Below are positions 34,694-47,255 of a DNA stretch of 64,000 nt, piece by piece. The stretch's first letter is position 1; the number at the start of each line of letters is the position of its first letter. The stretch comes from Adiantum capillus-veneris (Eukaryota > Streptophyta > Polypodiopsida > Polypodiales > Pteridaceae): positions 112,346,969-112,410,968 of the forward strand of contig CM043951.1 of the NCBI GenBank assembly GCA_014529385.2, in the 5' to 3' direction. The notes beneath the pieces were generated by a model. The model was given only the letters and a program-made list of their open reading frames with translations. It made no database searches and was not told the origin of the DNA. The translations under genes and the position numbers were made by a program.

Positions 34694-37260
34694 AAGGCTG
34701 TTTTGTGTTGATCTTCCCTTGCTATTGCCAGTTGGTTGTATCCTGAAAACCCATCCAAAAAGGAATAAGCCCGTTTCCCGGCCACTCACTCCAGTACATG
34801 TTCTGTGATTGGCAAGGTATAATTATCCCTTATGGTTGCTACATTCACCTTCTTGAGGTTTACACACACCCGCAGTTTTCCATTCGTTTTGGGAACTACC
34901 ACAATGGGTGACACCCAATCTGTATGTTCAATCTCATAGATGAATTCCGCTTCCATCAGTTTATCAATCTCTTCCTTGATTCATTTAGCAAATGTGTCAT
35001 TATATGTATAAGGACGTTGTTTGCTAGGTTTTGCATCCGATTTCAAAGGAATTGTATGTTGGCATATCAATGGATCAACTCCTTTGAGGTCTTTGTAGGA
35101 ACAAGTGAACACATCTTTATACTTCTTGAGAAGTTGTGTTAGCTGCACTTCCTCCTCAAGCTCTAAATCGTTAGCTATATAGATCGGCTGAGGCTTTTCA
35201 CCTTGTTTCGCGAGGTCTATCTTTTTTGCATTTTCAGGCCCATCGTAAGATTCTTGGTTGGTTCTCTCCTTGATTGGTGGTGTCATGATGATTTTTCTAT
35301 CTTGGATAGTAAATTTCCGATAGTGTGCTGGTACGTTCATGTTGCCCTTTTCTGACTCCCCTTTACCATCACTATCTTCTTCAGTAGTCCATATCTCTCT
35401 CAAAGACCATTTCAGTTCTTGGTATTTCTGTTTACGCTCCTGTTTGGTCCACTCTTGGTCTTTTGTTGTTTCTATTTTTGATTTTTGAGATTTTTGTGAT
35501 TTTGTTTCGGTTTTAGCTTTTCTTACATGTTTTGTTTCCTCTAGCATTCTTTCTTTTTTATTTTCTGAGAATTTTCCTGATATTCGATCTTTGACACAAT
35601 CCTCTGCTTTTACAAGCATCAAATAGTGAATTTTACCTTTTATCCTGGGGACCACGTTCTCTCTCGCTTTGTTTCCTACTCTTTTCCTCCTATAGCGTTC
35701 TTGGCGTCTAGGGTGTTGATTAGCAAAATCATAAAACTTGATATTCTCGGCTTCATTTCCACACTCACTTGAGGTGTCTGAACACTCATTATGTGCATCT
35801 TCATTTACTTCCAATTGTTCAGAGGAGTTGTAAAACTCTTCTTGTTCTGGAGGTTCTACCGTCTCTTTTTCTGGTACAACGCTTACCATGTAATAGGGTA
35901 GCACATCGTAGCCATCCTTATCGCAAAATTTTGTTGTTGGAGTGTCGGTAATGGTACAGACATCCAATGTTGCCAGTATGTGTTCCCATTCTAGAGGTTC
36001 CAAGGCATCTTCAGGGAAAGGTTCCGGAATATACTCCTTGTCCTCAATTGCTCTTTCTAAGACGCATTCCTCTCTTCTTAAGCTCCCACAATGTGAAGCT
36101 CCGCACATCCATAGCTCTTTTGGTTGTAACCATGCTGGTAGTTCCGATCCTGCTACCGTAGCTGAATCAAACTCTTCCACTGGTGTTTGGTTTACATCTT
36201 TGTAACTATGGTCTTTCAGGTGTATTTTAGTTGTTGTCTCGCCATGTCTGAGGTATATGTGGTCATAACCCCAATCTTGGACCATCTTCAGTTGTTGCAT
36301 GAATGATCGTCCCAAGATTATCTCATAATTGTTTTTTTTGTGGAAATCGACTATTGCAAATGTATGCTCATACTCGATTCCGCACGAAGTGACAATTACT
36401 TTTTCTAAGAGTCCTAGAGGCTTCTCCATGAACCCATCTAGCAATTGCAGTTTCATTCTGGTAGCCCTCAAAGCTGGTTTTCCCTATTTTTTCCAGGTTT
36501 CCTTGGTGGCGATAGCAACTCCCGCTCCACTGTCAAGAATAGCCTTGGAGACTACTCCTTGGAATTCTACCGGTAGCGTGGTGTTTCCGTCTTCTCCCTT
36601 GCAATATTCTCCAACCTTATTCAATGGTACTGGTCTAGTGTTTAGGTTAGGTCTGTCCAACTCCTTGATTCCTTCTTGGAGCTTCAAGGTGGGGTCTTTC
36701 ACTCCAAATTTTTCTAGGCATTTTCCTACTGTGGTCCACATGTTTGGCCTCAACCTTAGGAGTTCTGCTAACGTGATTGTGCATGCCACCGGGGTGGATA
36801 ACAGCTCAATCAATCCATGTGAATCCATCACCTTGTTAGAGGAAAGTCTTTGAGATGGGATTGCTCTCACTTCCGACTTAGCTTCATATTCTCCTAGGTA
36901 AGAGAGTAAAGTTCTCAAAGAGTCTGGTTGGCTGTGCCCCGAACTAATAGATCCTTGGTCTCCCCCTTGTGAACGTATCTCAAAGTCCATCTGCGATCTT
37001 GCCTCAAATTCTTCAATGGGAGGTAAGATCACATTCTTTTCTTTTCTCGTTCTATTCATGGGGTTACTCATCCTATTAGCCTCGTTGGCCTCTCGGATTT
37101 TCTTCCACAGATCATCTAGACCGTTACCGTCCTTACCCATTTCTGCCAATATTTTAGGTTGGAACTCGTCACTTGCCCCATCAATGGTATTTGGCACTAC
37201 GATAGGCTCTCCTCTGGACTTATAATCATTAGTGAGTCGATCTTTCCTTTGTTTCTTCAT
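34694..37260 (-). pseudogene. A pol: protease and reverse transcriptase N-terminal half
   Basis: The frame opens with ATG 37260, which overlaps the end of gag by 32 bases. About 200 residues of linker carry a conserved-looking block (ITLAELLRLRPNMW). The regular retropepsin follows: AILDSGAGVAIA, one TAG, then YEIILGRSFMQQL. A long acidic/Lys-rich linker leads to RT (KPSKQRPYTYN, WVSPIVVVPKTNGK, FLDGFSGYNQL with the first catalytic Asp). The frame is stopped by a TGA at 34981, reads on to 34699, and is then cut by element C. The remainder of RT is at 24872-25689. Confidence 0.86.
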
Positions 37261-40200
37261 GTTTATCTAATGTTGGTTGGATAGGGGTTGGAGCTAGTGC
37301 GTCATGACAATTTGCCGGTTTACCCAATGGGTCTTCCATCAATGATTGAGCCGTCTCGATCATCTTTTTACACATATCCAACCTCTGTTTTTCTATTTCT
37401 GCATATGGATAAGTCATCCATCTTTGCTCCTGGGTTTGGTTCTTTTTAAGTCGAGCTTCATAAGCTTTTAGCAGTGCATTCAACTGCTCGTTTACCTTGT
37501 CTACCAGTCCTGATCCTGCACTTTTGTTCTCTGCTATTTCCTTGGGTGCTGTGGCTGCTGTGGTATGTGAGCTTAAGCTAGCTAGATCCTCTAACCGCTC
37601 CAATCTGTTCTTTGTATGTCTCAACTCTTTGGATAGGGCTGTTTGCTCCTGTTCTTTCTTGGCCTTCCTATGCACCTTTCTAGCTTTCCAAGTGTTTCTC
37701 TGATTTTTCATTTCTGAACTTTGGGCATCGGTTTTTGGTTCTTCAACTATGGGTTCGTTCGTCCTTCTTTGTTCTTGGGCTCCTGTTACCACCTGAATAG
37801 GTATGATTGTTTCATTTTTCGATCCTCCACTGGAGGGTACTGTTTCTAACATGTTCAAGGTGGTTTTTGCTCCTTTGCACGGGTTTTTAGGGCAATTGGG
37901 AATCAAATGAGTAATTCCACATTCTGGGAAATACACATTGACTCTAATGATTTCATCATGAGGACAGTCTCTCAGTCAATGGTCTCCTCCACACTTGTAA
38001 CATGGTCCCTTGGGTTGTTGAGGTGCTCCTTGAGCCCCTCTTTGCTGGTAAGCCTGTCTCTGTCCACCCATGCCTCCATTGGCTATGAACATCAGTGTTC
38101 GTTCATCTAAGCTATATCTTCCTTCTCCTGCGGCCTGTGCAGCAGTTGGTTGTCCTTGATTCCCTATCATGATCCATGGTTCTGGTGTCGAGGGTTCTTC
38201 CGGTGGATAATAGACAGGGTTTGCCGCATATCCATTGGGATCTTCATAATATGCATGCATAGGCACCAAAGCCTTTTCTTCTGATTCAGTTACCGTTGGT
38301 GTGTATTTGATACCAACTGGTCGTAATCCTGGTAGGGGTGGTTGTTGCCCCAACACCGGTTGTGGTCTTTCTACACCTACAGGTCCTGGTAAGTTGCATG
38401 CTTGATATCTGGGCATCGGTGGAACTTGAGGGGAAGCTACTGGAGCTTGGGGAGCGTGAGGCCTCTCCCTCACATATCCCTTGTTATAATAACATTCCTC
38501 GGTCCCATGGTTTGTCCATTTTTGTTCAATAGAACACCACTTGGGCTGTTTAGCCTGGGGTTTGGCGTACAAGTTGATCTTTTTTAGCACTTCATCTACG
38601 AGCTGCTCCTGGTTTACCGCTATTTCTCCTTTCAGTGCTGTCTTGGAGGACTTGCTTCCACTTTGCTGTGAAGATGAATCGTCATCAAGGTCCTTGAACT
38701 CTCCTTCTTTATAGACTGCACAATTGTCCACAAGGTATAGATCCTCCTTGGTCAACTCATTCAATGTCGTGCTCCTCTTCATATGCAAGTCTTTCTGTAG
38801 ATCTGCATTCCTTAGTCCTTGGATGAATATTAGCATAAGTATGGACTGAGTTGATAGTTCTTCAACAGGACAGAACTTAACATATCTTTTTAGTCTTAGG
38901 ACTGCCTTCCATATAGATTCTCCATCTTTCTGTTTGAATTTATGGATTTGTGAGACGGTATTATCAGCTATTCCCCTTTGAGAGAATTCCTCAATAAACT
39001 CGTCAAACACTTCCTCCATCGACTCAAAGTCTCTACGCTCCATAGAGTCAAACCAAGTTGCAGCATCATCCTCTAGGGTTAGTCCAAACCCTGCGAATTG
39101 GGTTGGAAAATCTAACACCTCTTCGGCTCTAATTACACGCACAAAGGCTGCTACATGATCTCTTGGGTCTCTGTTTCCTGTGCATTTCTTGTTTACCCAT
39201 TTTTGCACTTGAGAAGGTCTAATTCAGCGATGGTCTACAAACCTCATCATTGGATCACCCCGTCCCAGTCGATACACCTCCTCGGGCCTTCTGTAATAGG
39301 CTGGTTCCTCTCCCAATGGTGCTCCTAAGCCATAATTTCTAGTGGTTCTCACTGGAGGTGGTTCTTCTCTTCGAACTTGTTCCATGGGTGGTCCTCCAGG
39401 CTCTGTCGACCCTTGTGTCTTTGGCTTACTATCTGCTTGATACCTTGAATAGTGTGGTCATTCTTTCAAATCCCTAAGCCCTCGTGGGGCTTGATAACCA
39501 TCTCGGTTTTGGTCTGGTTCCATTGTTGCACTCTGTCGAATCCATGCCTGCAATGATGGCTGGTTTTCTGGTTGGTCTTGGTTGTTGAATGCTTGCGGTC
39601 GGGTGAAATGAGAGGTAGGGTCATACTCATCTGAAAATGGATTTTTTGACTTACTTGGGGCGTGGGCGGCTCTCGGCATTTCCTCAGGGGCATATGTTGA
39701 TGCTCCTTGACCTATTGCTCTTTCTACTTCCTCTGGGAGAATACATTGGTATTCTCGCCCATATCTATCAACGAAAACTATGCCCTTCCCCGTAGCAGTT
39801 TCATAAGAGAATACTTAGTAAAGAACCTTGTCTTTGCTTAGTTCGTTTACGTATGGTTCTTTGTTACGAAAGTAAGAGACAATACCCTCACTCTCCTATT
39901 TGTAGATTCCCACATTCTCGTTATAAGTTGGAATCCTAGTTGTTTTCTTATCATACATAAAAATAGCTCCGAGCTGATCAATGTTTGGTGGTGGTTCTTG
40001 AGTTTCTGAAACCATTTTCCCTTTTGCCACGTTATCTCCATATCTATTGTAATCTTCAGGGTTGCTAACTATTAAATAGTGGTTCCCCTCTTCGTCTCGG
40101 AATCTATCTCCATCATCATACACTCGGATTATCTCCAATCTTTGTGCTGGCCTCCCTTCGATACAAATGCACTTGCGGCCTCGATAGTCAGAATAGACTA

Positions 40201-40298
40201 GGGCTCCTCTTGAGTTTGTTCCCTCTAAGAAGATCACCGTGAGCCTGGAATCATTCAAAGGATTTTGGGAGGTGCTTCCTCCTCGCATAGGTCCATCA
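37229..40298 (-). pseudogene. A gag, main part
   Basis: One frame runs the full length with a few stops (about 39896, 39458, 39232, 37976). The capsid region (about 39208-38700) has FGLTLEDDAATWFDSM, FIEEFSQRG and LRLKRYVKFCPVEE, typical of the retrotransposon Gag family. A Pro/Gln-rich stretch follows, then the zinc knuckle CYKCGGDH, a TGA in place of Trp, and LRDCP (about 37955-37995). A second Cys/His-rich stretch (CGITHLIPNCPKNPC) and a Lys/Glu-rich coiled region end the gene. The first residues lie across element E at 45759-45978. Confidence 0.87.
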
Positions 40299-40453
40299 TG
40301 TTGGAGCTATATATGGCTCACTCTACTGAACTTGGTTTCACCTATATATTTGTATCTTGTCCTCAATATGAATCAGTCTTTGGGAGCGTATATGGTGTGT
40401 CTCTTGTCTCATCTCTGTCTCTTTCTCTCTACATCTCAACATGGTATCAGAGC
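40299..40453 (+). repeat. E 5' LTR and primer binding site
   Basis: LTR TGTTGGAGCT to CATCTCAACA at 40299-40441, then the PBS directly adjoining. The LTR is short and has TATATA stretches at about 40308 and 40343. Confidence 0.93.
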
Positions 40454-41207
40454 GGTAACGATCACCCTCCGATTCAATTCATGGTGACACAATAGTATGT
40501 GTATGCGATTCGCATATAAGATTCAAAATTGCTACAAATTTTATTTTTGAGCGTTGATTCTTGTTAACTGTGGTTGTTTTGTGTTAAGAAGAATATGATT
40601 AGTGTTTTATGTGGCGTTTATTTCTAATCAAGCTAATCGTTGATTACGTTTTCTTGTTGATGACACCCTGAACTTCATCTCAATTTTTCTTGTTGTTCTG
40701 CTCAAAATTTGGAGAAACGGGAAAAGCGCAATGGAGCGTTGCACAATGGCACTTTTCATCCAAAACTTGTTCGTCTCCTCGAGCTCTTCGATTTGAGTTC
40801 TAGGTTTGCATCAATAGGAGTTCGCAACAGAAAGTTATGTTGTTTTTACTACAATTGAGTTTGACGCAGCTTTCTTCGTACTACTTCGTGAAGCGTCCGC
40901 GATCATTTTTCTTATTTTAGCGTTAACTTTTTTGAGAAGATTTAGCTTTTTTCTATTCCTATTGTGGCTGTCAATCTTGCGTCTCACGCCACTCTATTTT
41001 GAGGACTTGTTTATTATTAACGTCTCCTTTACCCTCCCTTTTTTGGGTGACGTCTCTCACATCTTTGGACGTTCCTTGAGCATCCTTCTTACGTTTATCG
41101 TTGACAGAATGTAGTACTCATATCTCTCTCATTCTCAATTGTGGCCTTCACCATATATGGTGTGCAGATTCTGCGATCTTATCTTATACGTATTCTCGCA
41201 ACAAGAT
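40454..41207 (+). other. E 5' leader
   Basis: Non-coding leader between the PBS and the gag start; nothing else recognisable. Confidence 0.75.
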
Positions 41208-41805
41208 ATGGCTATGAATATTCTCGTCAACGGATTTCCTTTTGGCCAGCGTTCTGTTCCTCCTTTCCAAGGTCAAGGATTTCCAGGCTGGAAAGCAAAG
41301 ATGTTGTTAATTCTTGAAGGCGATGAACTCTCCGATGTTGTTCTCGAAAATTGTGTTTGTCCGCCTCAGCCTGTTGACGGATAATGATAATGTGCTTATC
41401 ACTGAAGGACCTATATTTGAAGATTGGAATGTTGCCTATACGGATTGGCAACGACGTGATAAAGCAGCTCGTCGGTATATTCTTTCTGCTCTTATTAATT
41501 CCCTTTTGCTTGATATGTATGAACTGCCTACTTCCCACGACGTATGGAAGTATCTTATTGCAAACTTTCAGAAGAAATCTGTTACAAAAATACTTTATTT
41601 GAGAGGGTTGCTTAATAAGTTACAATATGAAGTTGGTACTACCATGAAGGGACATATTGAATCTTTCAAATCTATTATTAATCAAATTGTTGATGCCGAT
41701 GATCATGTTCCACAAAAGAAACTGATTACACTTCTCCTTGATACGGTGAAGGACTCTTCTTATGATAACATTGTTACTATTCTCTCTAATAAAGATGGTC
41801 TTTAA
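41208..41805 (+). pseudogene. E gag
   Basis: Start ATG 41208 (MAMNILVNGFPFGQ). FQGQGFPGWKAKMLLIL is the conserved N-terminal copia Gag motif. A one-base shift near 41375 moves the reading to another frame, which continues with FEDWNVAYTDWQRRDK, LLLDMYELPTSHDVWKYL and KGHIESFKSIINQI, and ends at TAA 41803-41805. The zinc knuckle is in the next frame (CSYCNRNGHTEDDC, about 41990). In an intact relative the two would be one polyprotein. Confidence 0.87.
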
Positions 41806-41888
41806 TTGAATACTCTCAACGTCAAGAACGTCGGAATGGTGGTCACGATACAACTATGATTTCACAAAAGGAGACTGAGTCACAATAG

Positions 41889-44800
41889 ATGGAACGTGCT
41901 TTTTATACTCGAAGGCATCCATTTCAACAAGGAAACCGCAGAGGTGGCCGTCGCGGCAATATTTTCTCTCGTCTCAGATTTCCTCATAAGCAATGTTCTT
42001 ACTGCAACAGAAATGGCCATACTGAAGATGATTGTTGGGCAGGTCAATATGATGAAGGACACAATATTACCACAAAACAACCACATTTATCTAGAGACTC
42101 TTCTTCTTCTTCTTCTGAATATTGTGGACGATCTGATCATCCCACTCATATGTGCTATAAGCATCGATTCGACATAGATCGGAATAGAGCATATGCTACT
42201 GAACATCGAAACAACATTGTACCAGAAACAAGCTGCGTCCTATGTTCAGTTGCTCCAGACAGAATACTTCATGTACGTGATGGATCACTTTTTATTGTCG
42301 ATTCTGGTACTACAGGAAATATGACATATCATTCTAAGTGGCTCCATAACTATCATCCACTGCCAGTTCAACGTGTTGTTTATCTTTCTGATGATACTAC
42401 TTGTCAAGTAAAGGGTATTGGAGACTTATATCTTGGTACCTTATCTTCTTCCACTCGAATTTTGCGAGGAGTATTACATGTACCAGATCTTCAACGTAAT
42501 CCTCTTTTAGTGGCTAGACTTGTTGATCTTGGTCTGTTTGTTGGATTTGATCATACCAAATGCCGAATTGAGAAAGATGGACAGACTATAGCCACTGCTC
42601 CTCGAAACGGTAATTTGTTTGAACTCTCTCTCAATGATGCTGTAGCAAATATTGTCACTGCTCTAGGTGATCATGATTGCAAAGTATGGCATCACCGTTT
42701 TGTTCATGCTGATTTCTCGAAACTCCTTGATCTTCAACGTCGTGATCTTGTTCATGGCATGGATCTTAAAGCCCATCCCCATATGGGAATTTGTGAATTT
42801 TGTGCTCTTGGGAAACACAATCGTAAACCCTTTCCGCTTTCAAATACAACTCATTCTCATGACATATTGGATCTTGTTCATACTGATATATGTGGACCTC
42901 TACCTTCTTGGAGATCACAATATCGCTACTTCATTACTTTCATTGATGATTTATCAAGTTATACGACTGTATTTCTACTTAGACAAAAATCTGAAGCCTT
43001 ATCTGTTTTCAAACAATTCCACAAGGCTGCGGAACTTCAAACTGGTCGTCGCCTTAAGAAGCTTCGTAGTGACAATGGAGGCGAATATGTTTCTCGAGAG
43101 TTTGTGAGTTACTGTGCTGACAGTGGAATTCATCATGAACACACTATTCCATATTCGCCTCAACAGAACGGTGTTGTTGAACGAAAGAATCACACTATTC
43201 TCAATGCTGTAAGATGTATGCTGATTCATTCTGGCTTATCTCGTGTTTTTTGGGCTGAAGCCACTTTGACAGCAGCATTTATTCAGAATCATCTTCCTAC
43301 TACTGCACCCTCTCGTAAGATACCCATCACAGCATGGACAAGTGACATTCCTTCTGTATCTCATTTTCGAACCTTTGGATGTATTGCTTATATTCATGTT
43401 CCCAAAGAAACACGAACAAAGCTTGATGCTCCTGGTCTTAAAGTTATTTTTATTGGATATTCTGACACTTCCAAAGGCTACAAATTCTATGACCCTTCCT
43501 CCAAGAAAGTAATTGTGAATCGTGATGCTACTTTTAACGAACAGCTTATGGGAGGCTCATGGTCCATGGATGATTCTGATGATACTAAATCATTGCTTCA
43601 GGCTTTTCCATTTCTTTCAGAAGATGAAACTCTTCCTATAGAGCAACTTTCCTCTTCACAACCATCCATTCCAAATGTTGCGAATGATGATATTGATATT
43701 TTTGTTGATCTGCCTATTGATTTTGAACATGGTTCATGTCATGTTTATGATGACGATATTGCTGATAATGCTTTTTCTACTTGTGAAGATCGCGTTACTT
43801 ATGATGAAGCTATCTCTTCACCACAAAAGGATCAATGGCAAGAGGCTATGGAAGCAGAGTACGATTCTCTTATCTCTAAAGGTACATGGATACTAACTGA
43901 ATTACCTCCTGGTCGTACAACTATTAAATGTTAGTGGGTGTATAAGACAAACGTAAAAGCAGATGGATCTTTTGACAAGTTCAAGGTGTGTTTAGTTGCA
44001 AAAGGTTACTCCCAAGTAGTTGGTGTTGATTATCAAGAGACTTTTTCACCAGTTGTTCGCATTACAAGTGTTCGAGTTTTATTGGCATTTGCTGTTCAAT
44101 TTGATTTAGAAGCTCATCAAATGGATGTGCGAACTGCTTTTCTTAATGGTGACTTGGAAGAGGAAATTTATATGGAACAACCAGAAGGGTTTGTTATTCC
44201 AGGTAAAGAAGACCTTGTTGCTCAACTCCATAAGGCACTATATGGTCCCAAACAAGCTTCGCGAGCCTGGTATACAAAATTTGATCTTTTTCTCACCTCT
44301 AAAGGATTCATCTCTTGCTCGTCAGACCCCAACTTATACATAAAACCCCAAGGTAGCAGTTTTGTGATTCTTGCTCTTTATGTGGATGATACCATCCTTG
44401 TTTCCAATGATTTGGGATTTCTTCAGCAAGTGAAAAAGTTATTGTCTTCTGCATTCTATATGGTGGATCTTGGAGAGATTCACTCTTGTCTTGGCATTCA
44501 AATCCAACGGAACCGTACAAAAGGTATTTTATTCCTTCGACAGTCAAAGTTTATTGCAGATACTATTTAAAAATTTGGTATGGAATCTGCACATTCAACC
44601 AACACACCTTCTCTTACGAGCTCTACAAAGAATACTTCTGACAATGGCGGTCAACTTATCACAAATCAACCTTATGCTAACTTGATTGGATGTATTCAGT
44701 TTGTTGGCATGAACACTCGTCCTGATATTCTGTTTGCTGCTAATTATCTTGAACGACATCTTGCATGTCCTTCTCTTAAGCATTGGTCTGCTGCAAAGCG

Positions 44801-45368
44801 TGTATTGAAATACTTGAAAGGCACTACAGATTTTGGTTTATTCTATCGACGACAACTCACATCGGATTCTATGCAATGTTTTTCTCTTTGGGGTTACACA
44901 GATGCAAAGTGGGCAAGCTCACATTTATCTATGCGATCTACTAGTGGAAATTGCTTCTTTATAAATGGTTGTCTTGTTTCTTGGACCAGCAAGAAACAAC
45001 GTTGTGTTGCAGTTTCTACGACTGAGTCAGAATATGTTGCGGCATCACTTGCAACTCGTGAGTTGATTTGGCTTCGACAAATGTTGGTTGATATTGGTCA
45101 CTCTCCTCTTTCTAGCACACCCTTGCGGTGTGACAATCAAAGTGCTATTAGTCTTGCAAAAGACTATGTTCAACATAATAAGTCAAAGCACATTGCTATC
45201 CATTATCATTATGTCAGGTATGAAGTACGCAAAGGAACCATTATGGTTGAACACTGTCCGAGTGACCAAATGATTGCAGACATTTTGACCAAAGGCCTCA
45301 ATGAGTCACGTTTCATCCTCTTGCGCTCGGAGATTGGAGTTGCTTCGGCCTCACTCTTTCTAGATTAG
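41889..45368 (+). pseudogene. E pol: knuckle, protease, integrase, RT, RNase H
   Basis: A single frame of 1160 codons is interrupted only by TAG near 43932 and TAA near 44568. The nucleocapsid knuckle comes first. Protease follows with FIVDSGTTGNMTYHS. Integrase has [47 protein letters not shown] and SPQQNGVVERKN, with D, D and E kept. RT has CLVAKGYSQVVGVDY, QPEGFVIPGKEDL and LYVDDTILVSN. RNase H has GYTDAKWASS, STTESEYVAAS and LRCDNQSAISLA, ending ADILTKGLNES. The first stop replaces the Lys that normally precedes WVYK. All catalytic residues are present. Confidence 0.93.
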
Positions 45369-45758
45369 CTTCTTTGCTATTGTAATAGCTTTGTACATAT
45401 GACATTGTAATCTTTTAGGTACCATGCACTATGCACACTCCACATTTGCACCTCGTGATATCTAAGTCACTTGAATATTTGTACATAGATGCACAATTCA
45501 CTTTCACATCATCACCACTGGTTCATATTTCACACTGTATAAGGGCTTGGGTTTTTCCCTTGAACTCCCCAAGGGTTTTTTCATCTAAAGCTAGAGACCT
45601 TTGTTTGAGTGGGGGTGTTGGAGATATATATGGCTCACTCTACTGAACTAGGTCTCACCTATATATTTGTATCTTGTCCTCAATATGAATCAGTCTTTGG
45701 GAGCGTATATGGTGTGTCTCTTGTCTCGTCTCTCTCTCTTTCTCTCTACATCTCAACA
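45369..45758 (+). repeat. E 3' untranslated region, polypurine tract and 3' LTR
   Basis: 45369-45605 is non-coding and ends with the block shared with G. The polypurine tract GAGTGGGGG is at about 45607-45615, and the LTR is 45616-45758. Confidence 0.92.
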
Positions 45759-45978
45759 CATCATAGATGAAACCTCCTGGCTGTTGACTATCCATCATGA
45801 AGAAATATTTTTCTGACGAAGTGTCAGTATCACTACCTTCCTCAATAATCGGTGCTAGCAGATCTAGCCTTGCCTGAGTTACACTCTCTTTGGTGGACAC
45901 TAAGCTACCTTGGTCACCTGCCACCTTTTGGTCTCTAACAATGTATCTTCCTGATCTTAAATTCATCAAACTTATCAA
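45759..45978 (-). pseudogene. A gag, first segment
   Basis: Starts MISLMNLRSGRYIVRDQ at 45978. The short motif MNLRSGR is common at the start of plant gypsy Gag. It runs to the CATCA duplication of E (QQPGGFIYD) and continues at 40298. I chose this start because it is the first Met of an open frame after the leader; a second Met four codons on (45966) is equally possible. Confidence 0.83.
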
Positions 45979-46387
45979 TGCAATTTATCACAATTCCAAC
46001 CACTCACCTGGCAATGGGTCAGTTTCTGCACAACTTCTTGCTTTGTTGCTGAATATACCTGTACACAAACGTTTTAAGTTCGGCAATTGAATCAAAGCAT
46101 TTATCTGCTAGAGGTTATCTTAGTAATGTTGGTATAACTGGAGAGTTAATCTCAACCACTATTGTATTTTATACACTGCTGACATTCTGGATTAGGTTTG
46201 CTAATATGAAACAGAACTTCCCTCAGATGTTGGTCAAGTTACGCGAAAAAGTTTGAATTCAGTCCTTGCTTCGCCAAATGGGCAAACAAGGTCCAAATTC
46301 ACTTCTGAAAGAAGTTCTAGAACCCTTAAGCCAAATGGAACCTCATTGTCTAGGCCAGGTCAAATTTTCTCTGCAGTATTGCTCAAT

Positions 46388-46411
46388 AGACATCCTATGC
46401 GTAGGATGTCT
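46388..46411. repeat. 24-bp palindrome, leader copy 1
   Basis: Same unit as 17801, with TATGCGTA at the centre (one mismatch to perfect symmetry). Confidence 0.88.
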
Positions 46412-46663
46412 CCTGCCGTGTTTTGCCTGGATTTTTGCAATGTTGTTTCTCTTTGTTGTGCTGAGCTTACAGCTGCTTTTAGTTTCTGATCTGGACACCT
46501 ATTAGCTAGTCAACGAGTCACAAATCTGTTCCGACGGCATGTTGATGGTATTGATCAGTCTAATCAACTCCAAATTGGACCAAAATTGACTAGGAGGCTT
46601 GCCTTAGGCTATATAACACCTTACAATGCTCAAAGTCAAAGTCTGGCTTCATTTTCTTGCACT

Positions 46664-46687
46664 AGACATCCTACGCGTAGGATGTCT
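46664..46687. repeat. 24-bp palindrome, leader copy 2
   Basis: Perfect copy, identical to 17801-17824, followed by TTTTCATTAGAATGG. Confidence 0.92.
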
Positions 46688-46789
46688 TTTTCATTAGAAT
46701 GGCTTCAAATTCAAAGCCCAGGATCCCCTTGAGTTTCTAATCACTTTGGTATACTCAGAATTCAATTTGGAGTCCAAAATCACTCAGAA

Positions 46790-46813
46790 GACATCCTATG
46801 GGTAGGATGTCTT
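46790..46813. repeat. 24-bp palindrome, leader copy 3
   Basis: Same unit with TATGGGTA at the centre. Confidence 0.86.
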
Positions 46814-47231
46814 TTTGGCCTGTTTGACCCCAGATTTGTCCCATAGCTTCCCCTTGATGTCAGTATCCTAGTCGTATGCTTAGATTTTGATTTGGATGTC
46901 AAAAGTCCCAATCTTCAGCTGTTTTTTCTTTTTCAGTCAAGAGTGCTAAAAGTCCACTTTGAACCCAATTTTCTTACCCAAATGAGGTGAAACCCCTTTC
47001 AGTCACTCAATATATCATGCAAGACATACTCATGCAACCAACTTATGGTTTTGGTCTCAAGTTAATGTTTTGGCACTATTTGGGTGAGATGTCTAGCAAT
47101 TTCAGTCTATCTGGCGTTATCCTGTCAAGATATGGCCAAATTTCCACTTTCCAATTAAAATTAGGGTAAACCCTACCTTCTGAACACACTGGTCAACTCC
47201 AAATCCCAAAATTCCTCCGAGATTGGCATGT

Positions 47232-47255
47232 AGACATCCTACGCGTAGGATGTCT
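47232..47255. repeat. 24-bp palindrome, leader copy 4
   Basis: Perfect copy, identical to 17801-17824. Confidence 0.92.

Larger units (their letters stand above)
40299..45758 (+). mobile_element. Element E: Ty1/copia retrotransposon inside A's gag
   Basis: It has 143-bp LTRs (40299-40441 and 45616-45758) with about five differences, flanked by CATCA (40294-40298 and 45759-45763). The PBS TGGTATCAGAGC at 40442-40453 matches initiator Met-tRNA. Removing it rejoins A's gag frame. Length is 5460 bp. It is the most nearly intact element: one shift and one stop in gag and two stops in a pol frame of 1160 codons. Confidence 0.94.
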
